From assembly GCF_040363165.1 (NCBI RefSeq), contig NZ_BSRG01000003.1, positions 186,001-250,000 on the forward strand: a stretch of 64,000 bases of DNA. Direction: 5' to 3'. The translations under genes and the position numbers were made by a program. The notes beneath the pieces were generated by a model. It ran no database searches, had not been told where the DNA came from, and saw only the letters and a program-made list of their open reading frames with translations. Shown one piece after another: positions 42,905 through 52,233 of the stretch (position 1 is the first letter of the stretch; each line of letters starts with the position of its first letter). The stretch comes from Thermus sp. LT1-2-5. Its GTDB lineage: Bacteria > Deinococcota > Deinococci > Deinococcales > Thermaceae.

Positions 42905-44488
42905 ATGAAGGGAAAAGTTCTACTCGGCCTGTTGGTAGCCTTGGGGCTTGGGCTCGCCCAAAAGACCCTGGTCTTCGGGGCTAACGGGGAGCCGGTGAGC
43001 CTCGAGCCCGGCAACATCACCGACGGGATCTCCATCTACGTCCAGCGGCAGATCTACGACACCTTGGTGGATTTCAAACCCGGCTCCACCGAGGTTACCG
43101 CTGGCTTGGCCACCAGCTGGTTCAGCTCGCAGGACGGCAAGGTCTGGACCTTCCGCCTGCGGCAAGGTGTGCGCTTCCAAGACGGCACCGAGCTCACCGC
43201 CGAGGCGGTGAAGTTTAACGTGGAGCGCTGGTGGGATCCCAAGAACCCCACCCGCATTGACGCCGCCGCCCGCTACGAGATCTGGCCCGAGCTCTTCGGG
43301 GGCTTCAAGGGCGACCCCGGCTCCTTGCTAAAGGAAGTCCAGGTGGTGGACAAGTACACCGTGCGCTTTGTCCTGACCCAACCCTTCCCCGCCTTCCCCG
43401 CCGCTATCGGCTCGGGGTACTTCGGCATCGCCAGCCCCGCAGCCATCCAAAAGGACGGGGCCAAGTACGGCTCCCCCACGGGGAGCGCCGTGGGCACCGG
43501 GCCTTTCCGGCTGGTGGAGTGGCGGCCCGGGGAGCAGATCGTCCTGGAGAAGAACCCCAACTACTGGAAGAAGGGGTTCCCCAAGGTGGACCGCGTGGTC
43601 TTCCGGGTGATCAAGGACCCCGCCGCCCGGCTGGCGGCTCTAAAGGCGGGGACCATCGACTTCACCACGGATATCCCCCCTGCCAACCTCAAGGACATCG
43701 AGGGAGACAAGAACCTGGATGCGGTCTTCCGCCCCTCCTTCAACGTGGGCTACCTGGCGCTCAACCCCGCCCACAAACCCCTCTCCGATCCCCGGGTGCG
43801 GCAGGCCATCGCCATGGCCATCAACAAAAAGGCCATCGTCCAGGCCTTCTGGGGCAAGTTAGGCCTCACGGACGGCCACTTCACCCCGCCTTCCATGAAG
43901 GCTTTCCAGTCCCCCAAGGTCACGGACTACGAGTTCAACCCGCAAAAGGCCAAGGCCTTGTTGGCGGAGGCCGGCTACCCCAACGGGTTTGACCTGGAGC
44001 TTTGGTACATGCCCGTTTCCCGGCCCTACTTCCCCACCCCCAAGGAGATCGCCGAGGCCATGGCCGCCGACCTTTCCGCCCTGGGCATCCGGGTGAAGCT
44101 CCAGACCAAGGACTGGGCCAGCTACCTGGCGGACCGCAAACAGGCCCCGGGCTTCCAGGCCTACATGCTGGGCTGGACGGGGGACTATGGCGACCCGCAG
44201 AACTTCTACGACCCCCACTTCGCTTGTCCCATCGCCGATTTGTTCGACAGCGCCGGCAAGCCTCTTTGCGCGAAGGAGCTGGGCGACCTCCTTACCAAGG
44301 CAGCTACCACACCCAACCCAGAGGAGCGCAAGCGGCTTTACCAGCAAGCGGACGAGCTCACCTTCAACCTAGCCCTGCGCATCCCTATCGTTCACTCTCA
44401 ACCCCTCCTTGCCAAGCGGAAGAACATCGTGGGTTGGGTGCCAAGCCCCTTGGGCTCCGAGTCCTTTGAGACCATTGAGAAGCGCTAA
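42905..44488 (+). CDS. Peptide-type ABC transporter solute-binding protein (family 5)
   Basis: Exported 527-residue protein with signal peptide MKGKVLLGLLVALGLGLA and the SBP_bac_5 signature AEAVKFNVERWWDPKNP-like region plus GTGPFRLVEWRPGEQIVLEKNPNYW. Such proteins bind di- or oligopeptides, nickel or sugars. Residues WTGDYGDPQNFYDPHFAC resemble the DppA type. The ATG at 42905 follows AAAGGAG. A hairpin separates it from two permease genes. Confidence 0.9.
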   Translation: MKGKVLLGLLVALGLGLAQKTLVFGANGEPVSLEPGNITDGISIYVQRQIYDTLVDFKPGSTEVTAGLATSWFSSQDGKVWTFRLRQGVRFQDGTELTAEAVKFNVERWWDPKNPTRIDAAARYEIWPELFGGFKGDPGSLLKEVQVVDKYTVRFVLTQPFPAFPAAIGSGYFGIASPAAIQKDGAKYGSPTGSAVGTGPFRLVEWRPGEQIVLEKNPNYWKKGFPKVDRVVFRVIKDPAARLAALKAGTIDFTTDIPPANLKDIEGDKNLDAVFRPSFNVGYLALNPAHKPLSDPRVRQAIAMAINKKAIVQAFWGKLGLTDGHFTPPSMKAFQSPKVTDYEFNPQKAKALLAEAGYPNGFDLELWYMPVSRPYFPTPKEIAEAMAADLSALGIRVKLQTKDWASYLADRKQAPGFQAYMLGWTGDYGDPQNFYDPHFACPIADLFDSAGKPLCAKELGDLLTKAATTPNPEERKRLYQQADELTFNLALRIPIVHSQPLLAKRKNIVGWVPSPLGSESFETIEKR

Positions 44489-44495
44489 GCGCTTC

Positions 44496-44530
44496 GCCCC
44501 CGGGCCCCCTTCGGGGGGTCCGGGCTTTTT
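44496..44530 (+). terminator. Hairpin with T-run between binding-protein and permease genes
   Basis: CCCGG-G-CCCCC pairs with GGGGG-T-CCGGG around TTCG (44499-44524), then C and TTTTT (44526-44530). It has all marks of a rho-independent terminator but lies inside an operon, so it probably limits permease expression. Confidence 0.8.
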
Positions 44531-44541
44531 GAGGCGGAAAA

Positions 44542-45552
44542 ATGGGGAGCTACATTGTCCGACGACTTTTGGGCCTTGTTCCCGTGCTCTTTGGCATCAC
44601 CCTCTTGGTCTTCCTCTTCCTTCAGCTCATCCCCGGGGACCCCGCCCAGGCCATCCTGGGGGAGCGGGGGACCCCGGAGCAGCTCGCCGCCTTGCGGGAA
44701 AAACTCGGGCTTAACCGGCCCCTCTACGTCCAGTACCTCACCTTCGTACGTAACGTCCTCACCGGGGACCTGGGCACGAGCGCTGTGTCCACCATCCCCG
44801 TGGCCGAGGAGCTCAAACGGCGCTGGCCCGCCACCTTTGAGCTGGCCTTGGCCGCCACCTTGGTGGCGGTGGTCCTGGGCATCCCCGTGGGCACCCTGGC
44901 GGCGGTGCGGAAGAACAGCCTTTTGGACACCCTTTCCATGAGCCTTTCCCTGGTGGGGGTGTCCATGCCCGTTTTCTGGCTGGGCCTCCTGCTGGTCTAC
45001 CTCTTCGCCGTGAACCTGCACTGGCTGCCCACCGGGGGGCGGCTTTCCACCGACTTGGCCATTGACTTTCGCCCCATCACGGGCTTTCTCCTCCTAGACG
45101 GGCTTTTGACAGGGCAGCCTCAGGTGCTGGGCGATGCGCTCAAACACCTGATCCTCCCCGCCTTGACCCTGGGCACCATCCCCTTGGCCATTCTCACCCG
45201 CATCACCCGGAGCGCCATGCTGGAGGTGCTTTCCCAGGATTACGTGCGCACTGCCCGGGCCAAGGGCCTCGCCGAGCGGCAGGTCATCCTCAAACACGCC
45301 CTGAAGAATGCCCTTCTCCCAGTAGTGACCATCATCGGCCTACAGTTCGGGACCCTTTTGGGTGGGGCCATCCTTACGGAAACCATCTTCTCTTGGCCCG
45401 GCATCGGCTCGTACATCTACGAGGGCATCCTCAACCGCGACTACCCCGTGGTGCAGGCCGGGGTCCTAGTGGTGGCCACCGCCTTCGTCCTGGTCAACCT
45501 CCTGGTGGACCTATCCTACGCCCTCTTGGACCCTCGCATCCAGTATCGGTGA
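44542..45552 (+). CDS. Peptide-type ABC transporter permease, DppB-like
   Basis: The protein has 336 residues and about 6 membrane segments. The N-terminal MGSYIVRRLLGLVPVLFGI and QLIPGDPA are DppB/OppB marks, with the EAA coupling loop DYVRTARAKGLAERQVILKHALKNALLPV near residue 235-265. It is followed after 4 bases by the second permease. Confidence 0.92.
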   Translation: MGSYIVRRLLGLVPVLFGITLLVFLFLQLIPGDPAQAILGERGTPEQLAALREKLGLNRPLYVQYLTFVRNVLTGDLGTSAVSTIPVAEELKRRWPATFELALAATLVAVVLGIPVGTLAAVRKNSLLDTLSMSLSLVGVSMPVFWLGLLLVYLFAVNLHWLPTGGRLSTDLAIDFRPITGFLLLDGLLTGQPQVLGDALKHLILPALTLGTIPLAILTRITRSAMLEVLSQDYVRTARAKGLAERQVILKHALKNALLPVVTIIGLQFGTLLGGAILTETIFSWPGIGSYIYEGILNRDYPVVQAGVLVVATAFVLVNLLVDLSYALLDPRIQYR

Positions 45553-45556
45553 AGCC

Positions 45557-46405
45557 ATGGAAACCCCAACCCGTCAAGCCTTTCGCCGCTTTCTGAAGTC
45601 CCCCTCCGGCAAGGTGGGCCTCGGCCTCACCCTGGCCCTGGTCCTGCTGGCGCTCCTCGTGCCCTTCCTCCTCCCATACGACCCCAGCACCGACCGGGAC
45701 TACTTAAACCGGCTGAAACCGCCGAGCCTCGAGCACCCCTTCGGCACCGACCACCTGGGCCGGGACGTCTTCACCCGGGTGCTCCACGGAAGCCGCATCT
45801 CCTTGCAGGTGGGGCTGGTTTCCGTGAGCATCGGGCTTGTCTTGGGAACCCTCTTGGGGCTTCTGGCCGGGTTCTATCGGGGCCGCACCGAGCTTTTCAT
45901 CGGCTGGCTAGCCGATCTCCTCTTGGCCTTTCCCGGAACGCTTCTGGCCATCGCCATCGTGGCAGTTTCCGGACCAAGTCTGCAAAACGCCATGTTGGCC
46001 ATCGGCATCGTCCAGGTGCCGGTGTACATCCGCCTGGCCCGCTCCATGGTCCTTTCCCTGCGGGAACAGGACTTCGTGCAGGCCGCCTTCGCCTTGGGGG
46101 CGGGAAACGGGCGGATCCTCTTCCGCCACATCCTTCCCGGAACCCTGCCGCCTCTGGTGGTCCAGGCCACGCTTTCCATCGGGACGGCGACCCTCGAGGC
46201 CGCCGCCTTGGGCTTCTTGGGCCTCGGGGCCCAACCCCCGGCCCCGGAGTGGGGCGCCATGATCGCCGACAGCTTCAAGGGGGGCTACGCCATGAACGCC
46301 CCCTGGACCATGCTCTTCCCCGGCCTTTTCATCATGCTCACCGTGCTGGCCTTCAACCTCCTGGGCGATGGCCTCAGGGACGCCCTGGACCCCCGGAGCC
46401 GCTAA
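45557..46405 (+). CDS. Peptide-type ABC transporter permease, DppC-like
   Basis: The protein has 282 residues. The OppC N-terminal domain (PSLEHPFGTDHLGRDVFTR) is followed by the transmembrane domain with EAA loop EQDFVQAAFALGAGNGRILFRHILPG and AALGFLGLGAQPPAPEWG. No ATPase gene follows; the next gene is a lipoprotein with its own promoter. The ATP-binding subunits must come from elsewhere, perhaps shared with another transporter. Confidence 0.92.
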   Translation: METPTRQAFRRFLKSPSGKVGLGLTLALVLLALLVPFLLPYDPSTDRDYLNRLKPPSLEHPFGTDHLGRDVFTRVLHGSRISLQVGLVSVSIGLVLGTLLGLLAGFYRGRTELFIGWLADLLLAFPGTLLAIAIVAVSGPSLQNAMLAIGIVQVPVYIRLARSMVLSLREQDFVQAAFALGAGNGRILFRHILPGTLPPLVVQATLSIGTATLEAAALGFLGLGAQPPAPEWGAMIADSFKGGYAMNAPWTMLFPGLFIMLTVLAFNLLGDGLRDALDPRSR

Positions 46406-46451
46406 AGAAAGCTTTAAAGGCCGGGGCCTATCCCCCGGGTATTATGGGAGC

Positions 46452-47501
46452 ATGAGGAAAAGCCTTTTGCTCCTCCTCGTCCTGCCCCTCCTCGCCGCCT
46501 GCGAGGTGCTTCAGGGCTCGGGCTACCGGGTGGCCGAGGCCCAGCTCCTCTTCCCCGAGGCCACGGAGCGCTGGACCTACTTTTACGGGGAGCCCAGGGA
46601 CGTGCGCCTGGGGGAAAAGGTCCTCCGCCTGGAAAAGGCGCCGGGAGAAAGCCTGTTGGGGGTACCAGGGGCGCTTTGGGTGGGGGGGAACCCCTTCTTG
46701 CGGGAGGTGGGCCCGGCCTTGAGGCCCCTGGCGGAGGCGGTGCGGGGCATAGGGGGAAGCCTCGTGGAGGTGCGGGCCCAAGCCGCCCTGCGGGCCACCT
46801 GGCTCTACGATGGGGTGGGCTGGGTGCGCCTCACGGGAAGCCTAAGGGAAGGGGAACGGCGAAGCCTGGTCCAGCCCACGACCTACCTCACCCCGGACCT
46901 TTACGCCTTTACCGGGGCGGAAACCCAGGTCCTCCTGCGGGAGGTGTTGGCCCGCCGGGGCGGGCGGCAGGTGGTGGTCTTCGAGCTTCAGGAGCCCGTC
47001 CTCAAGCCCCTCAACCTGGACCCGGCCCCCGATGGCTACCGGGTGGGTGCGCTTTTGGTCCAGTACGGGCTTAGGCTGGAGGCGGTGAGCCCCCCCGCCC
47101 CCCTCTACCGGATCCTGGACCGGGGCACTCAGGCCGCCTACCAGGAGGTGGAGCCCAAGGCCTTCCTGGCCAACAACCCCACCCGCTTCGCCGAGGTCTG
47201 GAGCCTGGTGGTGGCAAACCGCATCCCCCGCCCCCCCGCCCCCAACGCGGATTTCCGCACCCGGAGCGTGGCCGCCTTTTTCTGGGGTCTAAAGCCCACC
47301 GGGGGGTATGGCCTCGAGGTGGCCGGGGTCACCTACGCCGGGGATACCGCCCGGGTGGTCCTGAACCTTATCTCCCCCAGGCCCGGGGCCATCGTCACCC
47401 AGGCCCTCACCAGCCCTTACGTCCTCCTGGAGCTCCAGCGGGTACGGCGGGTGGTCTTCGCCGACCCCTCGGGGCAGATCCTGGCGGAGGCTAGGGAATG
47501 A
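46452..47501 (+). CDS. Lipoprotein with PrcB-like C-terminal domain
   Basis: The protein has 349 residues. Lipobox LLAAC gives acylation at C17. Most of the mature protein (20-270) is unrecognised, with strand-rich segments. The last 80 residues (FRTRSVAAFFWGLKPTGGYGLEV, then VTYAGDTARVVLNL and SPYVLLELQ) match the PrcB C-terminal domain found in protease-complex accessory proteins. No protease gene is adjacent. TATTAT (46440-46445) ends 6 bases before the ATG, so the transcript may be leaderless. The 3' end overlaps folC by 11 bases. Confidence 0.78.
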   Translation: MRKSLLLLLVLPLLAACEVLQGSGYRVAEAQLLFPEATERWTYFYGEPRDVRLGEKVLRLEKAPGESLLGVPGALWVGGNPFLREVGPALRPLAEAVRGIGGSLVEVRAQAALRATWLYDGVGWVRLTGSLREGERRSLVQPTTYLTPDLYAFTGAETQVLLREVLARRGGRQVVVFELQEPVLKPLNLDPAPDGYRVGALLVQYGLRLEAVSPPAPLYRILDRGTQAAYQEVEPKAFLANNPTRFAEVWSLVVANRIPRPPAPNADFRTRSVAAFFWGLKPTGGYGLEVAGVTYAGDTARVVLNLISPRPGAIVTQALTSPYVLLELQRVRRVVFADPSGQILAEARE

Positions 47502-48642
47502 GCCGCCCCCGCAACGCCCCCACCAGGTAGAGCGAGCCCGTGCAGAGGAGGGGTAGGCCGTCTTCCTTAGCCGCCTCCACCCCGTGCCCAAGCGCCTCCC
47601 AAGGGTCCTCGAAGAAGGGCGCCCCCAGCTCCGGCCCCAAGGCCCCCTCCCCCGCCCGGGCGTAGCGCACCGTGCGGGCTTTGGGCAGGAGGTGGGCCAA
47701 GACCCCTTTTACGTCCTTGCGGGGAAAGGCCCCGAAGAGGAGGTGGTAGGCGGAAAACTCCCGGGCCAGGGCCTGGGCCGCAGGGGGGTTGTGGGCCCCG
47801 TCCAGGTAGACCTCTACCCCTTCCACCAGGAAGCGCTCCAGCCGCCCCGGGTTCCGGGCCTCCCGAAGCCCCTGGGCGATGGCCTCCTCGGGAAAGCCCA
47901 GAAGCCTTAAGGCGGCGGCGGCGAGCCGGGCGTTTTCCTCCTGGAAGGCGCCCTTAAGGGCCGGGGGAGTGGGAAGGGCGAAGAGGGGGTCCTCGAGGTC
48001 CAGGACGTAAAGCGGGGCTCCCTTAGCCTGCGCCACCTCCCGGGCCACCTCCAACCCCACCCCCCTGGCCCCCGTGACCACGGGCACCCCTTCCCGGAAG
48101 GCCCCCGCCTTTTCCCGGGCCACCGCCTCCAGGCTTCCTCCCAAGGCCTCCAGGTGGTCCTCCCCCACGTTGGTGAGCACGGTGAGGGCCACCCGGGCCA
48201 GGGCGTGGGTGGCGTCCTTCTCCCCCCCTACCCCCGCCTCCACCGCCGCCAGGGCCACCCCCTTTTCCCGGAAGTGGTGGAAGGCCAAGGCGGTGGCCAG
48301 GTCAAAAAACCCGGGGGGCTCGAGGAAGCGCTCCCCCTGGGCCCAGGCCACGAAGCGCACCACCTCCGCCTCAGGGATAAGGCCCAGGTGGGTGCGGATC
48401 CTTTCCCGGAAGTCCCAAAGGTGGGGGCTGGTGTAGGCGCCGTAGGCCAGACCCTGGGCCCGGAAGGCGGCCTCGAGGTAGGCCACCACGCTCCCCTTAC
48501 CGTTGGTGCCCAGGACGTGCACCGCGGCGAAGTCCCTTTCCGGGTGGCCCAGGCGCTCCAGGAGGGCCTTAACCCTAGCGGTTCCCCGCTCCCCTTGGCG
48601 CCTCCTTCCGTAAAGCCAGTCCAGGGCCTCTGGGTAGTCCAT
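47491..48642 (-). CDS. folC: Folylpolyglutamate synthase / dihydrofolate synthase
   Basis: Adds glutamate to (dihydro)folates, 383 residues. The Mur-ligase-like ATP loop is VLGTNGKGSVVAYLEA near residue 44-58, with YTSPHLWDFRERIR, VEAGVGGEKDATH, TNVGEDHLEALG and LDGAHNPPAAQAL. The ATG at 48642 lies in a TGATG overlap with the tmrA stop. A GTG one codon upstream (48645) is equally possible. It is the last gene of the tmrB-tmrA-folC run. Confidence 0.94.
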   Translation of the reverse strand: MDYPEALDWLYGRRRQGERGTARVKALLERLGHPERDFAAVHVLGTNGKGSVVAYLEAAFRAQGLAYGAYTSPHLWDFRERIRTHLGLIPEAEVVRFVAWAQGERFLEPPGFFDLATALAFHHFREKGVALAAVEAGVGGEKDATHALARVALTVLTNVGEDHLEALGGSLEAVAREKAGAFREGVPVVTGARGVGLEVAREVAQAKGAPLYVLDLEDPLFALPTPPALKGAFQEENARLAAAALRLLGFPEEAIAQGLREARNPGRLERFLVEGVEVYLDGAHNPPAAQALAREFSAYHLLFGAFPRKDVKGVLAHLLPKARTVRYARAGEGALGPELGAPFFEDPWEALGHGVEAAKEDGLPLLCTGSLYLVGALRGRLIP

Positions 48643-50447
48643 CACCCTTGCGCGTACTGAAGGCGGTAGAGGGTGGCGTAGTAGCCCCCTCGGGCGAGAA
48701 GGGCCTCGTGGGTCCCCTCCTCCACCAGCCGACCCTTGCGGAAAACCAGGATGCGGTCCACCTTGCGGATGGTGGAGAGCCGATGGGCGATGAGGATGGA
48801 GGTCCTCCCCTCCATGGCCCTATAGAGAGCCTCCTGCAAGCGCTTTTCCGTTTCCGAGTCCACATTGGCCGTGGCCTCGTCCAGGATGAGGAGGATGTCA
48901 GGGCTGGCCAGGAGGGCCCGCACCAGGGCCAGAAGCTGCTTCTCCCCCGTGGAAAGCCCCGCCCCCCTTTCCCCCACCTGGGTGCGGTAGCCCTGGGGCA
49001 GGCGCAGGATCGCCTCGTGCACGCCCAGGAACTTGGCCACCTCCACCACCCTTTCCTCCGGAACCTCCTCCTGGAAGAGCCGGAGGTTGTCTAAAATGGT
49101 GCCGGAGAAGAGGAAGGGGTCTTGCAGGACGATGCCGATATGCCGCCTGAGCTCCTCCTGGCGGTAGCAACGCACGTCCTCCCCATCCAAGAGGACCTGC
49201 CCCCTTTGCGGGTCGTAGAAGCGGGCGATGAGGCTCACCACGCTGGTCTTCCCCGCCCCCGTGGCCCCCACCAAGGCCACCTTCTCCCCCGGGCGGATGC
49301 GGAAGGAAACCCCCCTCAAGACCCAGTCCTCCTCCTGAGGCTCCACCCCCTTGGGGGTGTAGGCGAACCAGACGTCCCGGAAGGCCACCTCGCCCCGGAA
49401 ACGGCGGATGGGCTTGGGGTTTTCCGGGTCCTTCAGCTCTTCCTCCGTGTCCAAGACCCCGAAGATGCGCTCGGCGCTGGCCATGGCCCCCTGGAAGAGG
49501 TTGAACTTGTCGGAAAGGTCCTGCAGGGGTTGGAAGAGCTGCCGGGTGTAGTCCACGAAGGCCACCAGAAGGCCCAAGGAGGCCGCTCCCCGCACCACCT
49601 CCCCCCCGCCCACGTAGAGGAGGCCCGCCACCGCCAAATCCCCCAGGAAGCCCACCACGGGGAAGAAGAGGGCGAACCAGCGCACGATCTCCACCCAGGC
49701 CTGGAGGAGGTCGCGGCTTAGGCGGTCGAACTTCTCCTCCCGCTCCTTCTCCTTCACGAAGAGCTGGATGGTTTCCACCCCGGAGAGGTTTTCCTGCAAG
49801 GCGGCGTTCACCCGGGCCAGGCGCAGGCGCATCTCCCGGTAAGCGAAGCGCATGCCGTTCCTAACCCAAAGCGTCACCCAAAGGAGGATGGGCACCACCA
49901 GAAGGACCACCAGGGTGAGCTTGGGGCTCAGGACGAGCATGAAGCCGAGAAGGCCAAAGAGGGTGAAGAAGTCGGCGATCACCCCCACCAGCCCCCCGGT
50001 GATGAACTGGTTGATGGCGTCCACGTCCGAGGTGATGCGGGTCATGAGCCGGCCCACGGGGTTTCGGTCGTAAAAGCCCGGGTGGAGGCGCATGAGCTTG
50101 GCGAAAAGGGCGCTTCGGAGGTCAAAGAGCACCCTTTGCCCCACCCACTGGATGAGGTAGGTCTGCCCATAGGTGGCGGCGAAGTTCACCCCCCGCACCA
50201 GCAAAAAGCCCAGGCTCACCCAAAGGAGAAGGGCAAAGCGCTCGGAAAGGGGCTTGGCCTCCTTGGGAAGGAGGGCCCCGTCAATGGCCCACTTGAAGAA
50301 GAGGGGGGTGAGGGCGGCGGTGAGGGTGGTGAGGAGGAGGAAAAGGAGGGCCAAGGCCACCTGCAGGCGATAGGGGCGAACGTAAGTCAGGATGCGGGCG
50401 AAAAGAACCCGGTCAAAGGCCTTGGTGTAGGCGTCCTCCTGGGTCAT
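48642..50447 (-). CDS. tmrA: Heterodimeric ABC exporter subunit TmrA
   Basis: The protein has 601 residues with six membrane helices (about 25-330) and an ATPase domain. Walker A is VGATGAGKTSV, the signature is degenerate (LSTGEKQ), and Walker B LLILDEA keeps the catalytic Glu. In T. thermophilus TmrA provides this Glu and TmrB the canonical signature, making one active ATP site. TmrAB is a structural model for the antigen-peptide transporter TAP and exports peptides or lipids. It overlaps tmrB and folC by 4 and 1-4 bases. Confidence 0.92.
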   Translation of the reverse strand: MTQEDAYTKAFDRVLFARILTYVRPYRLQVALALLFLLLTTLTAALTPLFFKWAIDGALLPKEAKPLSERFALLLWVSLGFLLVRGVNFAATYGQTYLIQWVGQRVLFDLRSALFAKLMRLHPGFYDRNPVGRLMTRITSDVDAINQFITGGLVGVIADFFTLFGLLGFMLVLSPKLTLVVLLVVPILLWVTLWVRNGMRFAYREMRLRLARVNAALQENLSGVETIQLFVKEKEREEKFDRLSRDLLQAWVEIVRWFALFFPVVGFLGDLAVAGLLYVGGGEVVRGAASLGLLVAFVDYTRQLFQPLQDLSDKFNLFQGAMASAERIFGVLDTEEELKDPENPKPIRRFRGEVAFRDVWFAYTPKGVEPQEEDWVLRGVSFRIRPGEKVALVGATGAGKTSVVSLIARFYDPQRGQVLLDGEDVRCYRQEELRRHIGIVLQDPFLFSGTILDNLRLFQEEVPEERVVEVAKFLGVHEAILRLPQGYRTQVGERGAGLSTGEKQLLALVRALLASPDILLILDEATANVDSETEKRLQEALYRAMEGRTSILIAHRLSTIRKVDRILVFRKGRLVEEGTHEALLARGGYYATLYRLQYAQG

Positions 50448-52186
50448 TCCTCCACCTCCTTTTCCATGCGCTGGATGCGGTCCAGCTCCGCATAAATCCC
50501 CCCGGCCTCGAGGAGGCTTTCGTGGGTACCCTCCTCCACGATCCTCCCCTCCTCCAAAACCACGATCCAGTCCGCATGGCGCAAGGTGGCGGTGCGGTGG
50601 GAGATGAGGAAGGTGGTCTGTTTGCCCAAAACCCCCTTCAGGCCCTCCAGGATCTTCGCCTCCGTTTCCGTGTCCACAGCGCTCAAGGCGTCATCCAGGA
50701 TGAGGATTTTGGGGCGTTTGGCCAGGGCCCGGGCCAGGGCCACCCGCTGGCGTTGCCCCCCGGAAAGGGTCACCCCCCGCTCCCCCAACACGGTTTCGTA
50801 ACCCCTCGGGAACGAGAGGATCTCCTCGTGGATCCCAGCGAGCCTCGCCGCCCACTCCACCCGCTCCCGGTCCAGCTTTTCCAGCCCGAAGGCGATGTTC
50901 TCGAGGAGAGTTTCGCTAAAGAGGAAAGGCTCCTGAGGCGCCACCCCCACCGCCTTCCTGAGAGCGGCCAGGGGAATGCGCCGCACCTCGTACCCCCCCA
51001 CGTACACCTTCCCCTCCGTGGGGTCCAAAAGCCTGGGCACCAAGGCCACCATGAGGCTCTTCCCCGCCCCGGTACGGCCGGTGATGCCCAGGGTCATACC
51101 CTCGGGCACCGTTAGGGTGAGGTCTTTTAGAAGCCAGCGCCCCCCAAGCCGAAGCCCCACCCCCTCAAAGCGTACCTCCCCCGTGAGGTCCTCCTCCTTA
51201 AGGGGCAAAGGGTCTTGGTCCTGGATGGCGGGCTCCTGGTCTAAAAGCTCCAAAAGCCTCTTCAGGCTGGTAAGGCCCCGCTGGTACATGGCCAGGACCC
51301 AGCCGAGCCCCAGGATGGGCCAGGTGAGCTGGGCCAAATAGGCGTTAAACTGCACCAACTCCCCCACGGAAAGCTCCCCTCGCACCACCATCCTGCCCCC
51401 CACCCAGAGCACCGTGAGAAAGGCGAAGCCCATAAGAAACCCCAAAAGGGCCTGCATAGGGCCCTCTACCCGGGCCAGGGCTAGGCTCCTTTGCATGTAA
51501 ATCCGGTTCAGGTCCTGGAAGCGGGCTAGCATCCGGCCTTCCAGGGCGTAGCCCTTCACCACCCGGATGCCGCTAAAGGCCTCCTGACTCAGGGTGCTGA
51601 TGGCGTCAAAGGCCTCCTGGGCCTCGCGGTAGCGGCGATCCACCAAGCGGAGCAGGTAGAACATGAAGAGGGCGATGGTGGGCAAAATCAGGGTGAGGTA
51701 GAAGGCGAGGCGAAGGTCCACGGTGTACATGGAGAAAAAGGCCAGGAGGACCAAGAAGGAAAGCCGGCTTCCCATCATGATGCCTGGGCCCACCATCTCC
51801 CGCACGGCCGAAAGGTCGGTGTTCAGGCGGTTCATGAGGTCCCCCACCCGGGTTTTCTGGTAGAAGGAGCGGTCCAGGCGGAGGAGGTGGTGAAAGAGGT
51901 CCTTCCGCAGGTCGTACTCCACCCGGCGGCTCGCCACCACCGCCAGGCGGCGCATGAAGTAGGAAAGGAGGGCGGTAAGCCCCGCCGAGGCCAGGAGCAA
52001 GAGGGCGTAGCGCCCATAGGGGCCGCCGTGCCCCAAAGCGTCCACAGCCAAGCGCAAAAAATAGGGCCCCAGGACGAAAAAGAAGATGGAAAGGAGGCCC
52101 AAGAAAACACCCAGGGTGTACCGGAAGCGGTAAGGGTAAAGGTAAGGGAGGAGGCGGCGCAGGGGGGAAGCTGACCCACCGGTCAT
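50444..52186 (-). CDS. tmrB: Heterodimeric ABC exporter subunit TmrB
   Basis: The 580-residue partner of TmrA has six membrane helices and an ATPase. Walker A is ITGRTGAGKSLM, the signature LSGGQRQ is canonical, and Walker B LILDDA has Asp in place of the catalytic Glu, the mark of the degenerate site in T. thermophilus TmrB. A minus-strand TAGACT (52199-52194) ends 7 bases before ATG 52186, so the operon mRNA may be leaderless. The order tmrB-tmrA-folC runs towards lower coordinates. Confidence 0.92.
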   Translation of the reverse strand: MTGGSASPLRRLLPYLYPYRFRYTLGVFLGLLSIFFFVLGPYFLRLAVDALGHGGPYGRYALLLLASAGLTALLSYFMRRLAVVASRRVEYDLRKDLFHHLLRLDRSFYQKTRVGDLMNRLNTDLSAVREMVGPGIMMGSRLSFLVLLAFFSMYTVDLRLAFYLTLILPTIALFMFYLLRLVDRRYREAQEAFDAISTLSQEAFSGIRVVKGYALEGRMLARFQDLNRIYMQRSLALARVEGPMQALLGFLMGFAFLTVLWVGGRMVVRGELSVGELVQFNAYLAQLTWPILGLGWVLAMYQRGLTSLKRLLELLDQEPAIQDQDPLPLKEEDLTGEVRFEGVGLRLGGRWLLKDLTLTVPEGMTLGITGRTGAGKSLMVALVPRLLDPTEGKVYVGGYEVRRIPLAALRKAVGVAPQEPFLFSETLLENIAFGLEKLDRERVEWAARLAGIHEEILSFPRGYETVLGERGVTLSGGQRQRVALARALAKRPKILILDDALSAVDTETEAKILEGLKGVLGKQTTFLISHRTATLRHADWIVVLEEGRIVEEGTHESLLEAGGIYAELDRIQRMEKEVEE

Positions 52187-52233
52187 GTCCTTGAGTCTAC
52201 CGCAAACGCCAAACCCCCTCTGGGGGAAAACCC

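Noticed and set aside
46407-46438. GC hairpin before the PrcB-like lipoprotein as a terminator of the peptide transporter operon
   Set aside because: A CCGGGG/CCCCGG stem is visible but has no T-run after it and lies against the next -10. It is too weak to call.
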